Counted from the stretch's first letter, positions 43,802 through 52,909 are shown. The stretch: DNA of 60,103 nucleotides from Caballeronia catudaia (GCF_001544755.2 NZ_FCOF02000041.1:1-60103), one strand, 5' to 3'. Numbers and translations: made by a program. Notes: generated by a model not told the origin, from the sequence alone.

Positions 43802-44155
43802 TCACAATTGCAGGAAGGCGCGGATCGCGTACTTCGCGGCGTCGAGTTCGTCTTCCGTGACCGTCTCGCCACGGAACGCGAGTTCCCGGTGAACATGGCT
43901 CCACGTACGAATCTGATCGATCAGGGCGACACCGGGACGCTCCAGACTGCTGATCGGCACTTCCGTTTCCCATCCCCGAATCGTCGACGTGACCGGCAGG
44001 CCGGTGAAGCGGCCGGTGATCTCGTTCATCACGACATCGGAGATGACCAGCACCGCGCGATATCCGTCCCGTTCGTTGCCCTTCGACGGGCCGACGTGCA
44101 ACCGCACGACATCGCCCGCATCGGGAATTTTGTGTGTGTCAACGCGTCGATACAT
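43802..44155 (-). CDS. MazF/PemK-like protein, apparently without an adjacent antitoxin
   Basis: The 117-residue product starts at ATG 44155 (MYRRVDTHKIPDAGDVVRLHV). It has the PemK-like barrel pattern: AGDVVRLHVGPSKGNERDGYRAVLVIS, LPVTSTIRGWETEVPI, and ALIDQIRTWSHVHRELAFRGE. The arginine following NERDGY and the threonine of PVTST occupy the places of MazF catalytic residues. The open frame extends another 128 codons upstream but has no ribosome-binding site and crosses the MFS gene promoter. No MazE/PemI-like gene is seen within the 136-bp gap upstream or on the other side. Activity as an endoribonuclease is untested. Confidence 0.75.
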   Translation of the reverse strand: MYRRVDTHKIPDAGDVVRLHVGPSKGNERDGYRAVLVISDVVMNEITGRFTGLPVTSTIRGWETEVPISSLERPGVALIDQIRTWSHVHRELAFRGETVTEDELDAAKYAIRAFLQL

Positions 44156-44291
44156 TTTTTGGAGCGCCGTGCAGGCATCCCTCTGTCGTTCGGCTAAGCA
44201 TGTTTCTTTAAGCACTGGCACACTGGCGGCTTGATCTGATTCGGCCGCGCCTCGCACATGGCAATGCAGCGGCTTCACGCCCGGAATCCGC

Positions 44292-45863
44292 ATGAGCACG
44301 CCGCCGACGCCGAACCCCGCCGCCGCACCGCCACCGCCGCTCGAAGGCGGCAAGCTCGTCCTCGCCACCTTCGCGGTGGCGCTCGCGACGTTCATGAACG
44401 TGCTCGATTCGTCGATCGCCAATGTCGCGATTCCGACGATTTCCGGCAATCTCGGCGTGTCCGTCAACGAAGGAACATGGGTCATCACCGTGTTCGCCGC
44501 GTCGAACGCCGTCTCGATTCCGCTCACCGGCTGGCTCACGCAGCGGCTCGGTCAGGTGCGTCTTTTCGTCGGCGCGATTCTGATGTTCGTGCTGTCGTCG
44601 TGGCTGTGCGGGCTCGCGCCCAGTCTGCCGGTGCTGCTGTTGGCGCGCGTGCTGCAGGGCGCCGTGGCCGGGCCGCTGATTCCGCTGTCGCAGGCCATCC
44701 TGCTCGGCTCGTATCCGAAAGAGAAGTCGTCGATGGCGCTTTCCCTCTGGGCGATGACCGCGACCGTCGGCCCGATCGCCGGTCCCGCGCTCGGCGGCTG
44801 GATCACCGACAGCTATTCGTGGTCGTGGATCTTCTACATCAACATTCCGGTGGGCATTTTCGCGGCGGGCGTGACGTGGCTCATCTACCGCGAGCGCGAG
44901 TCGCCGGCGCGCAAGGCGCCGATCGACGTGATCGGGCTGGCGCTGCTTATTACATGGGTCGCGTCGCTGCAGATCATGCTCGACAAGGGACGCGATCTCG
45001 ACTGGTTTTCGTCGCCGCTGATCGTGGCGCTGGCGATCGTCGCGGCGATCGCGTTCGCCTTCTTCGTCGTGTGGGAGCTGACGGACCCGAATCCCGTCGT
45101 CGATTTGCGGCTTTTCACCGGACGCAATTTCTTCGGCGGGACGGTGGCGATTTCCGTCGCGTACGGCGTGTTCTTCGGCAATCTCGTGCTGCTGCCGCAA
45201 TGGATGCAGCAGTATCTGAACTACCGTTCCATCGATGCCGGACTCGTCACCGCGCCGCTCGGCATCTTCGCCGTCGTGCTCGCGCCGGTGATGGGCAAGG
45301 TCTTGCCGCGCAGCGACGCGCGCATCATCGCGACGGCGGCGTTCATCGGTTTCGCGTTCGTCTTCTGGCTACGCTCGAAGTACGTGATCGAGATCGACAC
45401 CTGGCATCTCGTCTTGCCGACGCTGCTGCAAGGCATCCCGATGGCGATGTTCTTCGTGCCGCTCACGGCGATCGTGCTGTCGGGCCTGCCGCCATCGAAG
45501 ATTCCGGCGGCGGCGGGCTTATCGAACTTCGCGCGGGTGTTTTGCGGCGCGGTGGGAACATCGCTCGCGGGCAATGCGTGGGATAACCGCATCGCGCTGC
45601 ATCACGAGCGGCTGACCGAGCAGGCGAACGTCTACAACCCCGCGTTTCTGCAATCGCTCGGGCTGTCGCGATCGACGCTCGATGTGAGCGAGGCGCAGGC
45701 GCGCGGCATGTTCAATTTCACGGTGAACTCGCAAGCCGCGATGATGGGTCTCAACGATATTTTTCTGATCTCGGCGGTGATCTTCATTCTGATCATTCCG
45801 CTGATCTGGATCACGAAGGTGGCGAAGGGAGGCGGTGGCGGGGCGGCTTCCGGGGCGCATTGA
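44292..45863 (+). CDS. DHA2-family major facilitator drug efflux transporter (EmrB-like)
   Basis: The 523-residue protein has about 14 hydrophobic helices. Motif FMNVLDSSIANVAIPTISGNLGV is the DHA2 signature; WVITVFAASNAVSIPLTGWLTQRLGQVRLF (motif A) and the GPIAGPALGGWITDSYSWSWIFYINIPVG motif C are clear. It should be an H+-coupled multidrug exporter. GGAA precedes the ATG. No EmrA-like adaptor or outer-membrane gene is adjacent, which is unusual for the three-part systems. The next gene converges from the right. Confidence 0.92.
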   Translation: MSTPPTPNPAAAPPPPLEGGKLVLATFAVALATFMNVLDSSIANVAIPTISGNLGVSVNEGTWVITVFAASNAVSIPLTGWLTQRLGQVRLFVGAILMFVLSSWLCGLAPSLPVLLLARVLQGAVAGPLIPLSQAILLGSYPKEKSSMALSLWAMTATVGPIAGPALGGWITDSYSWSWIFYINIPVGIFAAGVTWLIYRERESPARKAPIDVIGLALLITWVASLQIMLDKGRDLDWFSSPLIVALAIVAAIAFAFFVVWELTDPNPVVDLRLFTGRNFFGGTVAISVAYGVFFGNLVLLPQWMQQYLNYRSIDAGLVTAPLGIFAVVLAPVMGKVLPRSDARIIATAAFIGFAFVFWLRSKYVIEIDTWHLVLPTLLQGIPMAMFFVPLTAIVLSGLPPSKIPAAAGLSNFARVFCGAVGTSLAGNAWDNRIALHHERLTEQANVYNPAFLQSLGLSRSTLDVSEAQARGMFNFTVNSQAAMMGLNDIFLISAVIFILIIPLIWITKVAKGGGGGAASGAH

Positions 45864-45868
45864 GGTTG

Positions 45869-45886
45869 GCGAGCCCACTGGCTCGC
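45869..45886. terminator. short hairpin between the MFS and DUF29 genes
   Basis: GCGAGCC (45869-45875) pairs with GGCTCGC (45880-45886) around CACT, 6 bp past the MFS stop. No T run follows on either strand. The small convergent gap makes a termination role plausible. Confidence 0.45.
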
Positions 45887-45893
45887 ACGCCGG

Positions 45894-46397
45894 CTAGTCC
45901 GGGAAGAACGACTCTGACAGCGCGTCAGTCATCGACCAGGGACAGTTTTCCGGCAGCATGGCCATGCCAATTTTCATTTCCTTGGCCGCCTGCTGCCGCG
46001 CGTCGCCCCACATGTCGCTGATCCAGTCCTCATCGTGAAGCATCGGCTTCAGACTCGGTGTTTTCCTCAAGCGACGCCCGATTGCCGCGCGCTGGACTCG
46101 AATCGTGGTTTGCCAACTCGTGCCTCGCCGCTCCGGCTGCCATTGCCACTTCAGCAGATGCGCGAGCAACACCGCCATCCTGTTCGCAAATTCCCTTTGT
46201 TCGCTCTTGCCCACGTCCTCGATTTCCTCTGCGATATGCTCGATATCGATGGACGCAAGCTTCCCTGCACGCAGCAGCGCGGCCTGTTCCCTGGCCCACG
46301 CCACTACGTCCTTCTCATAAGGTGTTCCCATCGGCTGATTCCCGTCTTCCTTCGAACTGTCGGTATCGCCGATACTAGTCTTTGCTTTCTCGTTCAT
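45894..46397 (-). CDS. DUF29 family protein
   Basis: The 167-residue protein contains the DUF29 core: YEKDVVAWAREQAALLRAGKLASIDIEHIAEEIEDVGKSEQREFANRMAVLLAHLLKWQWQPERRG. The family is widespread, about 130-170 residues, with unknown function. An N-terminal acidic-polar tail of about 20 residues precedes the core. It is read leftwards 26 bp after the DUF748 gene, and could be on the same transcript. Confidence 0.88.
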   Translation of the reverse strand: MNEKAKTSIGDTDSSKEDGNQPMGTPYEKDVVAWAREQAALLRAGKLASIDIEHIAEEIEDVGKSEQREFANRMAVLLAHLLKWQWQPERRGTSWQTTIRVQRAAIGRRLRKTPSLKPMLHDEDWISDMWGDARQQAAKEMKIGMAMLPENCPWSMTDALSESFFPD

Positions 46398-46423
46398 TCA
46401 GTCGTCCAAACGGCCAGCGCCGC

Positions 46424-49400
46424 TCACTTCAACCCAAGCTCTACGCGCGAACCCGCGCCCTTGTCCTTGATATCGTCCGCGCTCAGCTTCGGCGCCACGA
46501 CGAAAATGCGCGTGTTGTCGATTTTCCCGTCGAAATATTCCTGTACCGCCTGCGCGCGGCGCTGCGCCAGATCGCGCAGCGAGCCTTCGTCCACCGGCGC
46601 GTTTTTCGTCAGCGCCGCCTTCATGTCGTCGTCAGGCAAGGACTTCGTCATGCCGATGAGATTCGTCGGCTTCTTGAAATCCGCCGACTTGTACACCTTC
46701 GCCAGGTATTTGTCGTAGTCGGCGCCCGATACCTTGATCGCGTTCCAGTCAACATTCTCGCCGCTGCTCGACATGTCGCGCACCTTCGCCCGCTTCACCT
46801 GGCTGTCGACCCACGCGGCGCGCAATGCGGGCTCGTCGGTCTTCGGGTCGACGCGGCCTGTCACGTCCACGCGCACCGATGGCTTGTCGACCAATGCCTT
46901 CGCGATCGTATCGAGCTTCTTCTGCGCGGCATCGTTGAGGCTGGCCGAGCCCGCATCGAATTCGACGTAGTTCAGATCCTCGCCGCCCCCGCCGAACGCA
47001 TGCGCGAGCAGCGTGAATGGCGCGGTCACCGCCTTCTGCACGAGATTCAGAATAGCCTGCCACACGAGGCCGCCGATCGAGAACTCCGGATTGTCGAGCG
47101 AGCCGGTAATCGGAATGTTCACATCGATTTCGCCGCGCGAGTTCTTCAGCAGCGACACCGCGAGCCGCACCGGCAGCTTCGTCGCCGTCGGATTGTCGAT
47201 GTGATCGCCGAACGTCAGTTGATCGATGAACAAATGGTTGTTCGCCGTGAGCTTGTTGTCGGCGAGCATGTAATGCAGATCGACGTTGAGCTTGCCCTTC
47301 GTGATCGGATAGCCCGCGTACTTCGACGAATACGGCGTGAGGTTCGTCAGCTCGACGCCGTGCGCGCTCGCCGTGAGATCGAGCGCGGGCTTGTCGATCA
47401 GCGGATTGACCTGCCCCTTGATCGACACGGGCCCGTTCGCCGCCAGTTTCGCCGATACATCGACGGGCGCGGGGGTCGTCGAATGCGTGCCGAACGCGCC
47501 GATCGTGCCGTTGATCGCGACGAGATTCGCCGTGTAGTTCGGCTTGATGAAGTTGTCCGTGTACGTGACGCGGCCGTCTTGCAGCACGAGCTGGCCGAAG
47601 CGCATGTTGAGCGGCGGCCCGGCCGTCGCGGCTGTATTCACCGGCACGGTCGCGGGTGCGCTCGTGGGTGTGCTCGCTACTGCGGGCGCGGACGCGCCCT
47701 CGTCTTTGCCAGCGTCGCGCGTCACGGAGCGCGGCCCGCCCTCGCCCGCCACGACGCTCTTCAGGTTCAGCTTGCCTTGCGCATCGAGCAGCACGCGGCC
47801 GTAGAACTTCGCGAAGATCACGCGCGCCGCGTCGATATCGGTGCCGCGCTCGCCGTAGTTCACCTTCACGTTGGTCAATCCGAGCAGCTTCCAGCCGGCG
47901 AAACGGTCGGACGTCGCCTTGTCGAGCGTGCGCACGTCAGATAGCGACACATCGCCCTTGTACGACGCCGCGAGCGTCTTGCCGCTGCCCGACATCGCGA
48001 CGTCGCCGTTCGCGTTCAGATATCCGCTCGTCACTTCGATATTCAGCTTGTCGCCGAAATACGGCTCGAACGCGGACGCATCGACCTGATCGCCCTTCAC
48101 GTGCAGAGCGAGCTTGAGCGGCGTGACCGTGACATTGCCGCCGATCGCGAGCGCGCCCTTGCCGTTCAGCGTGAGCTTGCCGTCGACGGCGAGCGGCTTC
48201 GTGAGGTCGTCGCTGAACTGCTTCACGTTCACCGCGAGCGGCGCGATGCGCAGCTTGACGGGGCGCGCCGTGGTTTCGTCGGTGATATTGGCCGATGCGC
48301 CGTCCAGCGAAATCTGCCCGATCTGATACCGCCACGCCGGCCCCGCTTGCTGCGCTTTCTGGATCTTGCGCGTCGCGGTCTGCTCGGGCGCGGCCTCGTG
48401 CGGCCCCGCGAGCGCGGCGAGGTCGATGCTCCCGTCCTTGCGGCGCGTCGCATCGAGCGCGAGGCCGTTCAGTTGCACGCTGTCGAGCGATGCCTGGCGC
48501 GCGGATACATCGACCTTGCCGATCTTCGCCACCGCCGACTGAAGCTTGATCGGCGCGCCGCCGCCCGCATTCGGCACGAGCGTGAGCGCGTCGAGCTTCA
48601 CGTCGCCCGAACCGACCTGCACGCCGCCATCGGCTTTGCTCCAGTCCACGGACACCGGCAGATTCGCGCCGAGCGTGCCGCTCGCGACGCGCGCGGCCAT
48701 CAGGTTCGCGAGATACGGCTGCAACGGCGGCAGCACGAAGCCATTCAGCGCGAGCTTCGCGTCAGCCGTTTTCCCGGCGAGCGCGACGTTGCCGGACGCG
48801 TCGAGCGTGCCGCCGTGATCGAACGCGGTCTTGAGCGTGTATTTCGCCGGTGACTTCGAGAGCGTGGAAAAGCCGTCGAGCGTCACGGCGAGCCCGGTCA
48901 GCGCGCCCTGCACGCGCGCCTTGAGCAACTGATCGTCGAGCACGATCTTGCCGTCGCTGATTGCGAGATGGCGGATCGCGAGGTCGAGCGGCGGCGCTTC
49001 TTTCTGTGCTTCCTTCTGTGCTTCCTTTGCTTCCTTTTGCGCTTGCTTCTGCGTCTGCTCGGCGGTTTGCTTCGGCTCGGGTCCGGCGAGCTTTTGCACA
49101 TTCAGCACGCCGGCCGAATCGCGCACGAGCCGCACATCCGGATTGGCGAGCGTGACCTCGTCGAGGTGATAGATATCGCGCAACGGCTCCGCATTCGCGA
49201 TCTTCACATGCAGCGCGCGCGCGGCGACGAGCGGCGCGTCCGATTTGTCGGTGACGGCGAGATCGGCGAGATCGGCAGTGCCTTCGATGCGGATCGTCGG
49301 CGTATCGCCGGAAATGGCGAAGCTGATGTTGAGATCGGTCGAGAGCTTGCCGCTCTTCACCGCGACCGGCACCGAGGCCGGCGCATAAGACGCGATCCGT

Positions 49401-50167
49401 GGCACGTCGAGCCCGTCGAGCGACAGCGCGACCTCCGATTCGCGCGACTGCGCGAACGGCTTGGTGCGGCCCTTCACGACGAGCGGCGAACCGTCGATGC
49501 GCGCCTGCAACAGCGGCGTCACGAAAATATTGGTGGCGGACGGCAGCGTTGCGATGAACGGAATGCCGAGCGCGAAGCGGTCGATCACGTGCTTGGCCTT
49601 CAGAAGCCTGTCATCGAACGTGATCTGGCCGTTTTCGACGCGGATGTTCGACACCGAGAAACGCGCGGGCTTCTCCGATGGCGTCGGCGACGGCTTCGCG
49701 AACTTCGCGATGAGATCGGAGAAATTGAAATGCTCGCCATCGAAGCGCACGACATTGATGCGCGGCGAATCGATTTTCAGCTCGTTGACGACCGGCGCGA
49801 GCCTGAAGACGGACGCCCACGACGTGCGCACGACGAGCCGCGATACATCGACGAAATCGGCCGAGCCGCCCGGCGCCTTCGCGAGATTCGCGGGCGATTC
49901 GCCGATATGCACGCCATCGGCTTCGAAATCGAGCGTATAGGGATTGAGCGAGATGCGCCGGATCGTGACGGGCCGGTCCAGTTGCTTCGCGAGCTGCTGC
50001 TCGGCGATATGCCGGATGACCGGCGGCGCGATGAAGAATCCGAGCGCGCCGATAACCAATATTGCAATCAGCAAGCCGATGAAGATGCGCCGCGTGCGAC
50101 GCGCGTGAACGACGCCGCGCAGCGTCTGACCGGCGGAAACAAGTGAAGACCTGGTGATGCTTGACAT
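46424..50167 (-). CDS. very large DUF748/AsmA-like inner-membrane protein
   Basis: The 1247-residue reading starts at ATG 50167 (MSSITRSSLVSAG) with a transmembrane helix at about 28-47. The open frame to 50263 adds doubtful residues; no strong ribosome-binding site was found. Most of the rest is a long beta-rich periplasmic body with repeats of the type LDQLLKARVQGALTGLAVTLDG, KLNVDLHYMLADNKLTANN and KLSTDLNISFAISGD, the pattern of DUF748/AsmA-like lipid-bridge proteins. Coil-forming QKQAQKEAKEAQKEAQKEA lies in the middle (about residue 400). The C-terminal part (FDAGSASLNDAAQKKLDTIA) recalls OmpA-like sequences. A role in outer-membrane lipid supply is inferred from the family, not shown. 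Confidence 0.85.
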   Translation of the reverse strand: MSSITRSSLVSAGQTLRGVVHARRTRRIFIGLLIAILVIGALGFFIAPPVIRHIAEQQLAKQLDRPVTIRRISLNPYTLDFEADGVHIGESPANLAKAPGGSADFVDVSRLVVRTSWASVFRLAPVVNELKIDSPRINVVRFDGEHFNFSDLIAKFAKPSPTPSEKPARFSVSNIRVENGQITFDDRLLKAKHVIDRFALGIPFIATLPSATNIFVTPLLQARIDGSPLVVKGRTKPFAQSRESEVALSLDGLDVPRIASYAPASVPVAVKSGKLSTDLNISFAISGDTPTIRIEGTADLADLAVTDKSDAPLVAARALHVKIANAEPLRDIYHLDEVTLANPDVRLVRDSAGVLNVQKLAGPEPKQTAEQTQKQAQKEAKEAQKEAQKEAPPLDLAIRHLAISDGKIVLDDQLLKARVQGALTGLAVTLDGFSTLSKSPAKYTLKTAFDHGGTLDASGNVALAGKTADAKLALNGFVLPPLQPYLANLMAARVASGTLGANLPVSVDWSKADGGVQVGSGDVKLDALTLVPNAGGGAPIKLQSAVAKIGKVDVSARQASLDSVQLNGLALDATRRKDGSIDLAALAGPHEAAPEQTATRKIQKAQQAGPAWRYQIGQISLDGASANITDETTARPVKLRIAPLAVNVKQFSDDLTKPLAVDGKLTLNGKGALAIGGNVTVTPLKLALHVKGDQVDASAFEPYFGDKLNIEVTSGYLNANGDVAMSGSGKTLAASYKGDVSLSDVRTLDKATSDRFAGWKLLGLTNVKVNYGERGTDIDAARVIFAKFYGRVLLDAQGKLNLKSVVAGEGGPRSVTRDAGKDEGASAPAVASTPTSAPATVPVNTAATAGPPLNMRFGQLVLQDGRVTYTDNFIKPNYTANLVAINGTIGAFGTHSTTPAPVDVSAKLAANGPVSIKGQVNPLIDKPALDLTASAHGVELTNLTPYSSKYAGYPITKGKLNVDLHYMLADNKLTANNHLFIDQLTFGDHIDNPTATKLPVRLAVSLLKNSRGEIDVNIPITGSLDNPEFSIGGLVWQAILNLVQKAVTAPFTLLAHAFGGGGEDLNYVEFDAGSASLNDAAQKKLDTIAKALVDKPSVRVDVTGRVDPKTDEPALRAAWVDSQVKRAKVRDMSSSGENVDWNAIKVSGADYDKYLAKVYKSADFKKPTNLIGMTKSLPDDDMKAALTKNAPVDEGSLRDLAQRRAQAVQEYFDGKIDNTRIFVVAPKLSADDIKDKGAGSRVELGLK

Positions 50168-50290
50168 TCGATGCGCGGCGACGAGCCGCCCGTATGAGCG
50201 CCGCCCGAGCTTCGCCGTCCCGGGAAAAGATGAAGCTCGAGTATACGACGGCGCGGCCCGCAAACGTTGGCCAAAGCGCGCCAGAAAGAC

Positions 50291-50321
50291 ATAAAGGCCG
50301 CGAAAAATTCGCGGCCTTTAT
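50291..50321 (-). terminator. terminator hairpin between DUF1254 and DUF748 genes
   Basis: ATAAAGGCCGCGAA (50291-50304) pairs perfectly with TTCGCGGCCTTTAT (50308-50321), a 14-bp stem with AAA loop. It is 18 bp past the stop of the DUF1254 gene, read leftwards, with the T residues of the arm serving as a short tail. Confidence 0.8.
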
Positions 50322-50338
50322 GTTCATCAACGGCTCGA

Positions 50339-51805
50339 TCACTTGCGTTCGACGGGCGGCGGCGCCCACGAACCGTCGCTCGCCTGCGGCTTGGGCGCAT
50401 AAAGACGCATCGCGATCTGGAATTCGCCTGCGGGCGCGGGCAGCCAGTTCGCATCGCGCGCGCGTCCCGGCGATTTCGCCGACACGATCACGTCGATGGA
50501 GCCATCGCGATTCTTTCTGAAGCGATCGCGATCGGAGACCGACAGGCGCGGCAGCTTCGCCGCGTCCGTGAGCGCGCCGTCCTTCGTGTAGGCGGTGATC
50601 GTCCAGAAGCCGCGCACCGGCGGCAAACGGTCCGGCGCGAAGTGCAGCGTGTACTGGTTCGCGCCGTTGAGCGCGTGGCCTTCGTCGTCCACGCGCGTGA
50701 CGGGCTTCACCTCGCCTTCCTTCGTGCCCGTCGCGACCTGCCGGCGGGCAAGATACGCGCGCAGCGTGTAGTCCGTGCCGTAGATGCCGACGCCATCGCC
50801 GAACCAGGTCCAGCCGTTCTTCGTGACCGCATTCGGCGGCACCGTCGCGAGCCGCTCGCGGGCATCGGCGAGGCCGGAATCGAGCAGCGGCGCGTCGGAC
50901 TTCCTGAACTGCACCGGCTCGCCCGGCTTCACGCCGAGCTCGGCGAGCTGGCTCATCGCGTGGGCGTCATCGGCGGCGGCGGGATTGTCGTCGAGCGAAC
51001 GGGCAAGGCGCGCGAAGAACGCGTTCGCATCGAGCGCCTCGGCCTGCGCGCCCGGCGTGGCCGCCGCCAGCGCGGAGGACAGCGGCGGCACCGCGGGCTG
51101 CTTCGCGCCGCTCGCGGGCCACGCGCCCGCGACGGCCGGCGTCGGGTCGGACACGGAGCCTTTCGCGGGCGTGAGCGTGTCGATGCGCATCGCTGCCTGC
51201 AGCTTGCTCGCCTCGCGCACGTCGCGCGGGCCGTTCACGCGCACGCGCACCGAAAGCCATACGTAGCGCGTGCGCGTCTCCACGCGCGTTGCGTTCGCGG
51301 GCAGCGTGCCGGTCCAGCCTGCGGGCACGAACGCGATCAGTTGCATCTTCGGATACGGCGTCGTGTCGGCGCTGGAATAAAGCGCGTTGGTCCAGGCATC
51401 GAAGGCGCGGGCGTCGAGATAGCGGCCGCGAGGCGCGGCGGGCAGCGAGACGATGACGGGATCGGCGGAGACATCGAGCCAGGCGGTGGAATCGAGCGTG
51501 TCGACGCTCGGCGAGCCGGCCGCGCCCGCCGGCGGCAGCGCGCTCGCATGACGGAACGCATTGAGCGGCGCCTGGCCGGGCTGCCCGGCGCCGCCGCTCG
51601 CCCGCTCTCGCGCGATGTCGGTGGCGACGAGCGGAAAGCCGAACGTATAGGCATCGGCGACCTGATTCTTCACCCAGCCGGCGGTGGTCGGTTTCAGCTC
51701 GGGCGCTTTGGTCGCACAGCCGGAAAGGATCGCGATTCCGGCGAGGCTCACGCTCATCCAGATGGCGGCGTCGAGCGGAAACGTCCAGCGTCGGTTGTTC
51801 TTCAT
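50339..51805 (-). CDS. DUF1254/DUF1214 domain lipoprotein
   Basis: The 488-residue product has a lipoprotein signal (MSVSLAGIAILSGC, lipobox LSGC with Cys30). The DUF1254 domain (AYTFGFPLVATDIARER, FRHASALPPAG, VDTLDSTAWLDVSADPVIVSLP) is followed by DUF1214 (LRAYLARRQVATG, NQYTLHFAPDRLPPVRGFWTITAYTKDG, MRLYAPKPQASDGSW). Such proteins occur widely in Proteobacteria without a defined function. A proline/alanine-rich linker joins the two. It has its own terminator and is divergent from the PaiB-like gene. Confidence 0.88.
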   Translation of the reverse strand: MKNNRRWTFPLDAAIWMSVSLAGIAILSGCATKAPELKPTTAGWVKNQVADAYTFGFPLVATDIARERASGGAGQPGQAPLNAFRHASALPPAGAAGSPSVDTLDSTAWLDVSADPVIVSLPAAPRGRYLDARAFDAWTNALYSSADTTPYPKMQLIAFVPAGWTGTLPANATRVETRTRYVWLSVRVRVNGPRDVREASKLQAAMRIDTLTPAKGSVSDPTPAVAGAWPASGAKQPAVPPLSSALAAATPGAQAEALDANAFFARLARSLDDNPAAADDAHAMSQLAELGVKPGEPVQFRKSDAPLLDSGLADARERLATVPPNAVTKNGWTWFGDGVGIYGTDYTLRAYLARRQVATGTKEGEVKPVTRVDDEGHALNGANQYTLHFAPDRLPPVRGFWTITAYTKDGALTDAAKLPRLSVSDRDRFRKNRDGSIDVIVSAKSPGRARDANWLPAPAGEFQIAMRLYAPKPQASDGSWAPPPVERK

Positions 51806-52126
51806 TCGAATGGAAATCCGGTTCTTCTTTCGATTTGAGTTCGCGCGCTATTCGGCTCGCGATCGATCGGGGACACGCTCGCATACGCGATGATCGCCGC
51901 TTCCAGGCCCCGCGCGGCGCACCACGAGCACGATCTCGAAACTCGGGTTTTAACTTATCCGCTGTCTATAGGCAAGATAAAGGACAGGGGAAGCGGATAA
52001 AACAGCGAAAGCGTTTCGAAGCATGCACCAAACGCCCGTCGAAAGCACGCGTGACGCGCCACCCGCGCTTCTCGCGTACCATCATCGTTCAATTGTCATT
52101 CCCCACTCTTCCCGCCGAGTCTGCCG
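51806..52126. other. divergent gap with a spaced inverted repeat
   Basis: The 321-bp gap between the DUF1254 and PaiB-like genes includes TTATCCGCT (51955-51963) and AGCGGATAA (51992-52000), a perfect 9-bp inverted repeat with 28 bp between, and an inner CTGTC/GACAG pair. The section is less GC-rich than the neighbouring genes and probably contains promoters. No coding frame is credible. Confidence 0.6.
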
Positions 52127-52777
52127 ATGTATTTGCCCGCCCATTTCGAAGAAAGCCGCGCGGAAGTTCTTCACGCGCTGATCGCCGCGTATCCGTTCGG
52201 CGCGCTCGTCACGCACGGTCCCGACGGACTCGACGCAAACCATGTGCCCTTCGAGCTCGATGCCGCCACGGGCGCGCACGGCACGCTGCGGGCGCACGTC
52301 GCGCGGGCGAATCCGGTGTGGCGCGGAGTCGGACAAGGCGACGACGTGCTCGTGATCTTCCAGGGCGAGCACGGCTACATCTCGCCGAACTTCTATCCGG
52401 GCAAGCAGGAGACGCATCGCCAGGTGCCGACCTGGAACTACCTCGTCGTGCATGCGCACGGCCGCATCACCATTCGCGACGACGAAGCCTACGTGCGCGG
52501 CGTCGTCGCCAGGCTCACGCGCAAAATGGAGGCGGGCGAGGCCGCGCCGTGGAAGATGGGCGACGCCCCGCGCGATTACATCGATCAGATGTTGACGGCG
52601 ATCGTCGGTATCGAAATCGAAGTGACGCGGCTCGTCGGCAAGGCGAAGCTGTCGCAGAACAAGGAAGACGCCGATCGCGTGGGCGCCGTGAAAGGCCTGC
52701 GCGCGCGCGGCGGCGACGCGGCCAACGCCCTCGCCGACGCCATGGCCGGCTCGATGAACGGCGTGGCGCGCGACTGA
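52127..52777 (+). CDS. FMN-binding, PaiB-like protein
   Basis: The 216-residue protein has the PaiB/split-barrel flavin fold: MYLPAHFEESRAEVLHALIAAYPFGALVTHGPDGLDANHVPFEL, the ISPNFYPGKQETHRQVPTWNYLVVHAHGRI block and the C-terminal GIEIEVTRLVGKAKLSQNKEDADR. PaiB was named a negative regulator of sporulation and protease genes in Bacillus, but most homologues are FMN-binding proteins of unclear role. It stands alone; copA follows 132 bp downstream behind its own promoter. Confidence 0.9.
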   Translation: MYLPAHFEESRAEVLHALIAAYPFGALVTHGPDGLDANHVPFELDAATGAHGTLRAHVARANPVWRGVGQGDDVLVIFQGEHGYISPNFYPGKQETHRQVPTWNYLVVHAHGRITIRDDEAYVRGVVARLTRKMEAGEAAPWKMGDAPRDYIDQMLTAIVGIEIEVTRLVGKAKLSQNKEDADRVGAVKGLRARGGDAANALADAMAGSMNGVARD

Positions 52778-52810
52778 GTTTTTAATCGCACGACGCGATT
52801 CGTGCCGCCC

Positions 52811-52841
52811 TTGACCTTCCAATCATTGGAAGGTCGATACT
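52811..52841 (+). promoter_or_regulatory. CueR/MerR-type copper promoter of copA
   Basis: TTGACC (52811-52816) and GATACT (52836-52841) are separated by 19 bp. The spacer holds a dyad with arms GACCTTCCAAT (52813-52823) and ATTGGAAGGTC (52825-52835). The long spacer plus an ACCTTCC/GGAAGGT dyad is the known design of MerR-family promoters, and this dyad is close to that of E. coli copA. copA begins 69 bp downstream of the -10 element. Confidence 0.92.
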
Positions 52842-52909
52842 GGTCTCGTTAGGGATTCGCGCGCTTTGACTTTCACTTCGCGCGGTCCCGGCCAGACCGG
52901 AGTTTCATC

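Noticed and set aside
43802..44539. 245-residue version of the MazF-like protein
   Set aside because: The extra N-terminal 128 residues lie antisense to the MFS gene start and look like low-complexity shadow; the MazF fold begins at 44155.
46382..47944. 520-codon plus-strand frame opposite the DUF748 gene
   Set aside because: Arg/His/Val-rich shadow composition, no domain, no start signal; complement of a real gene.
50267..51838. 523-codon plus-strand frame opposite the DUF1254 gene
   Set aside because: Same shadow composition; conflicts with a lipoprotein gene that has clear domains.
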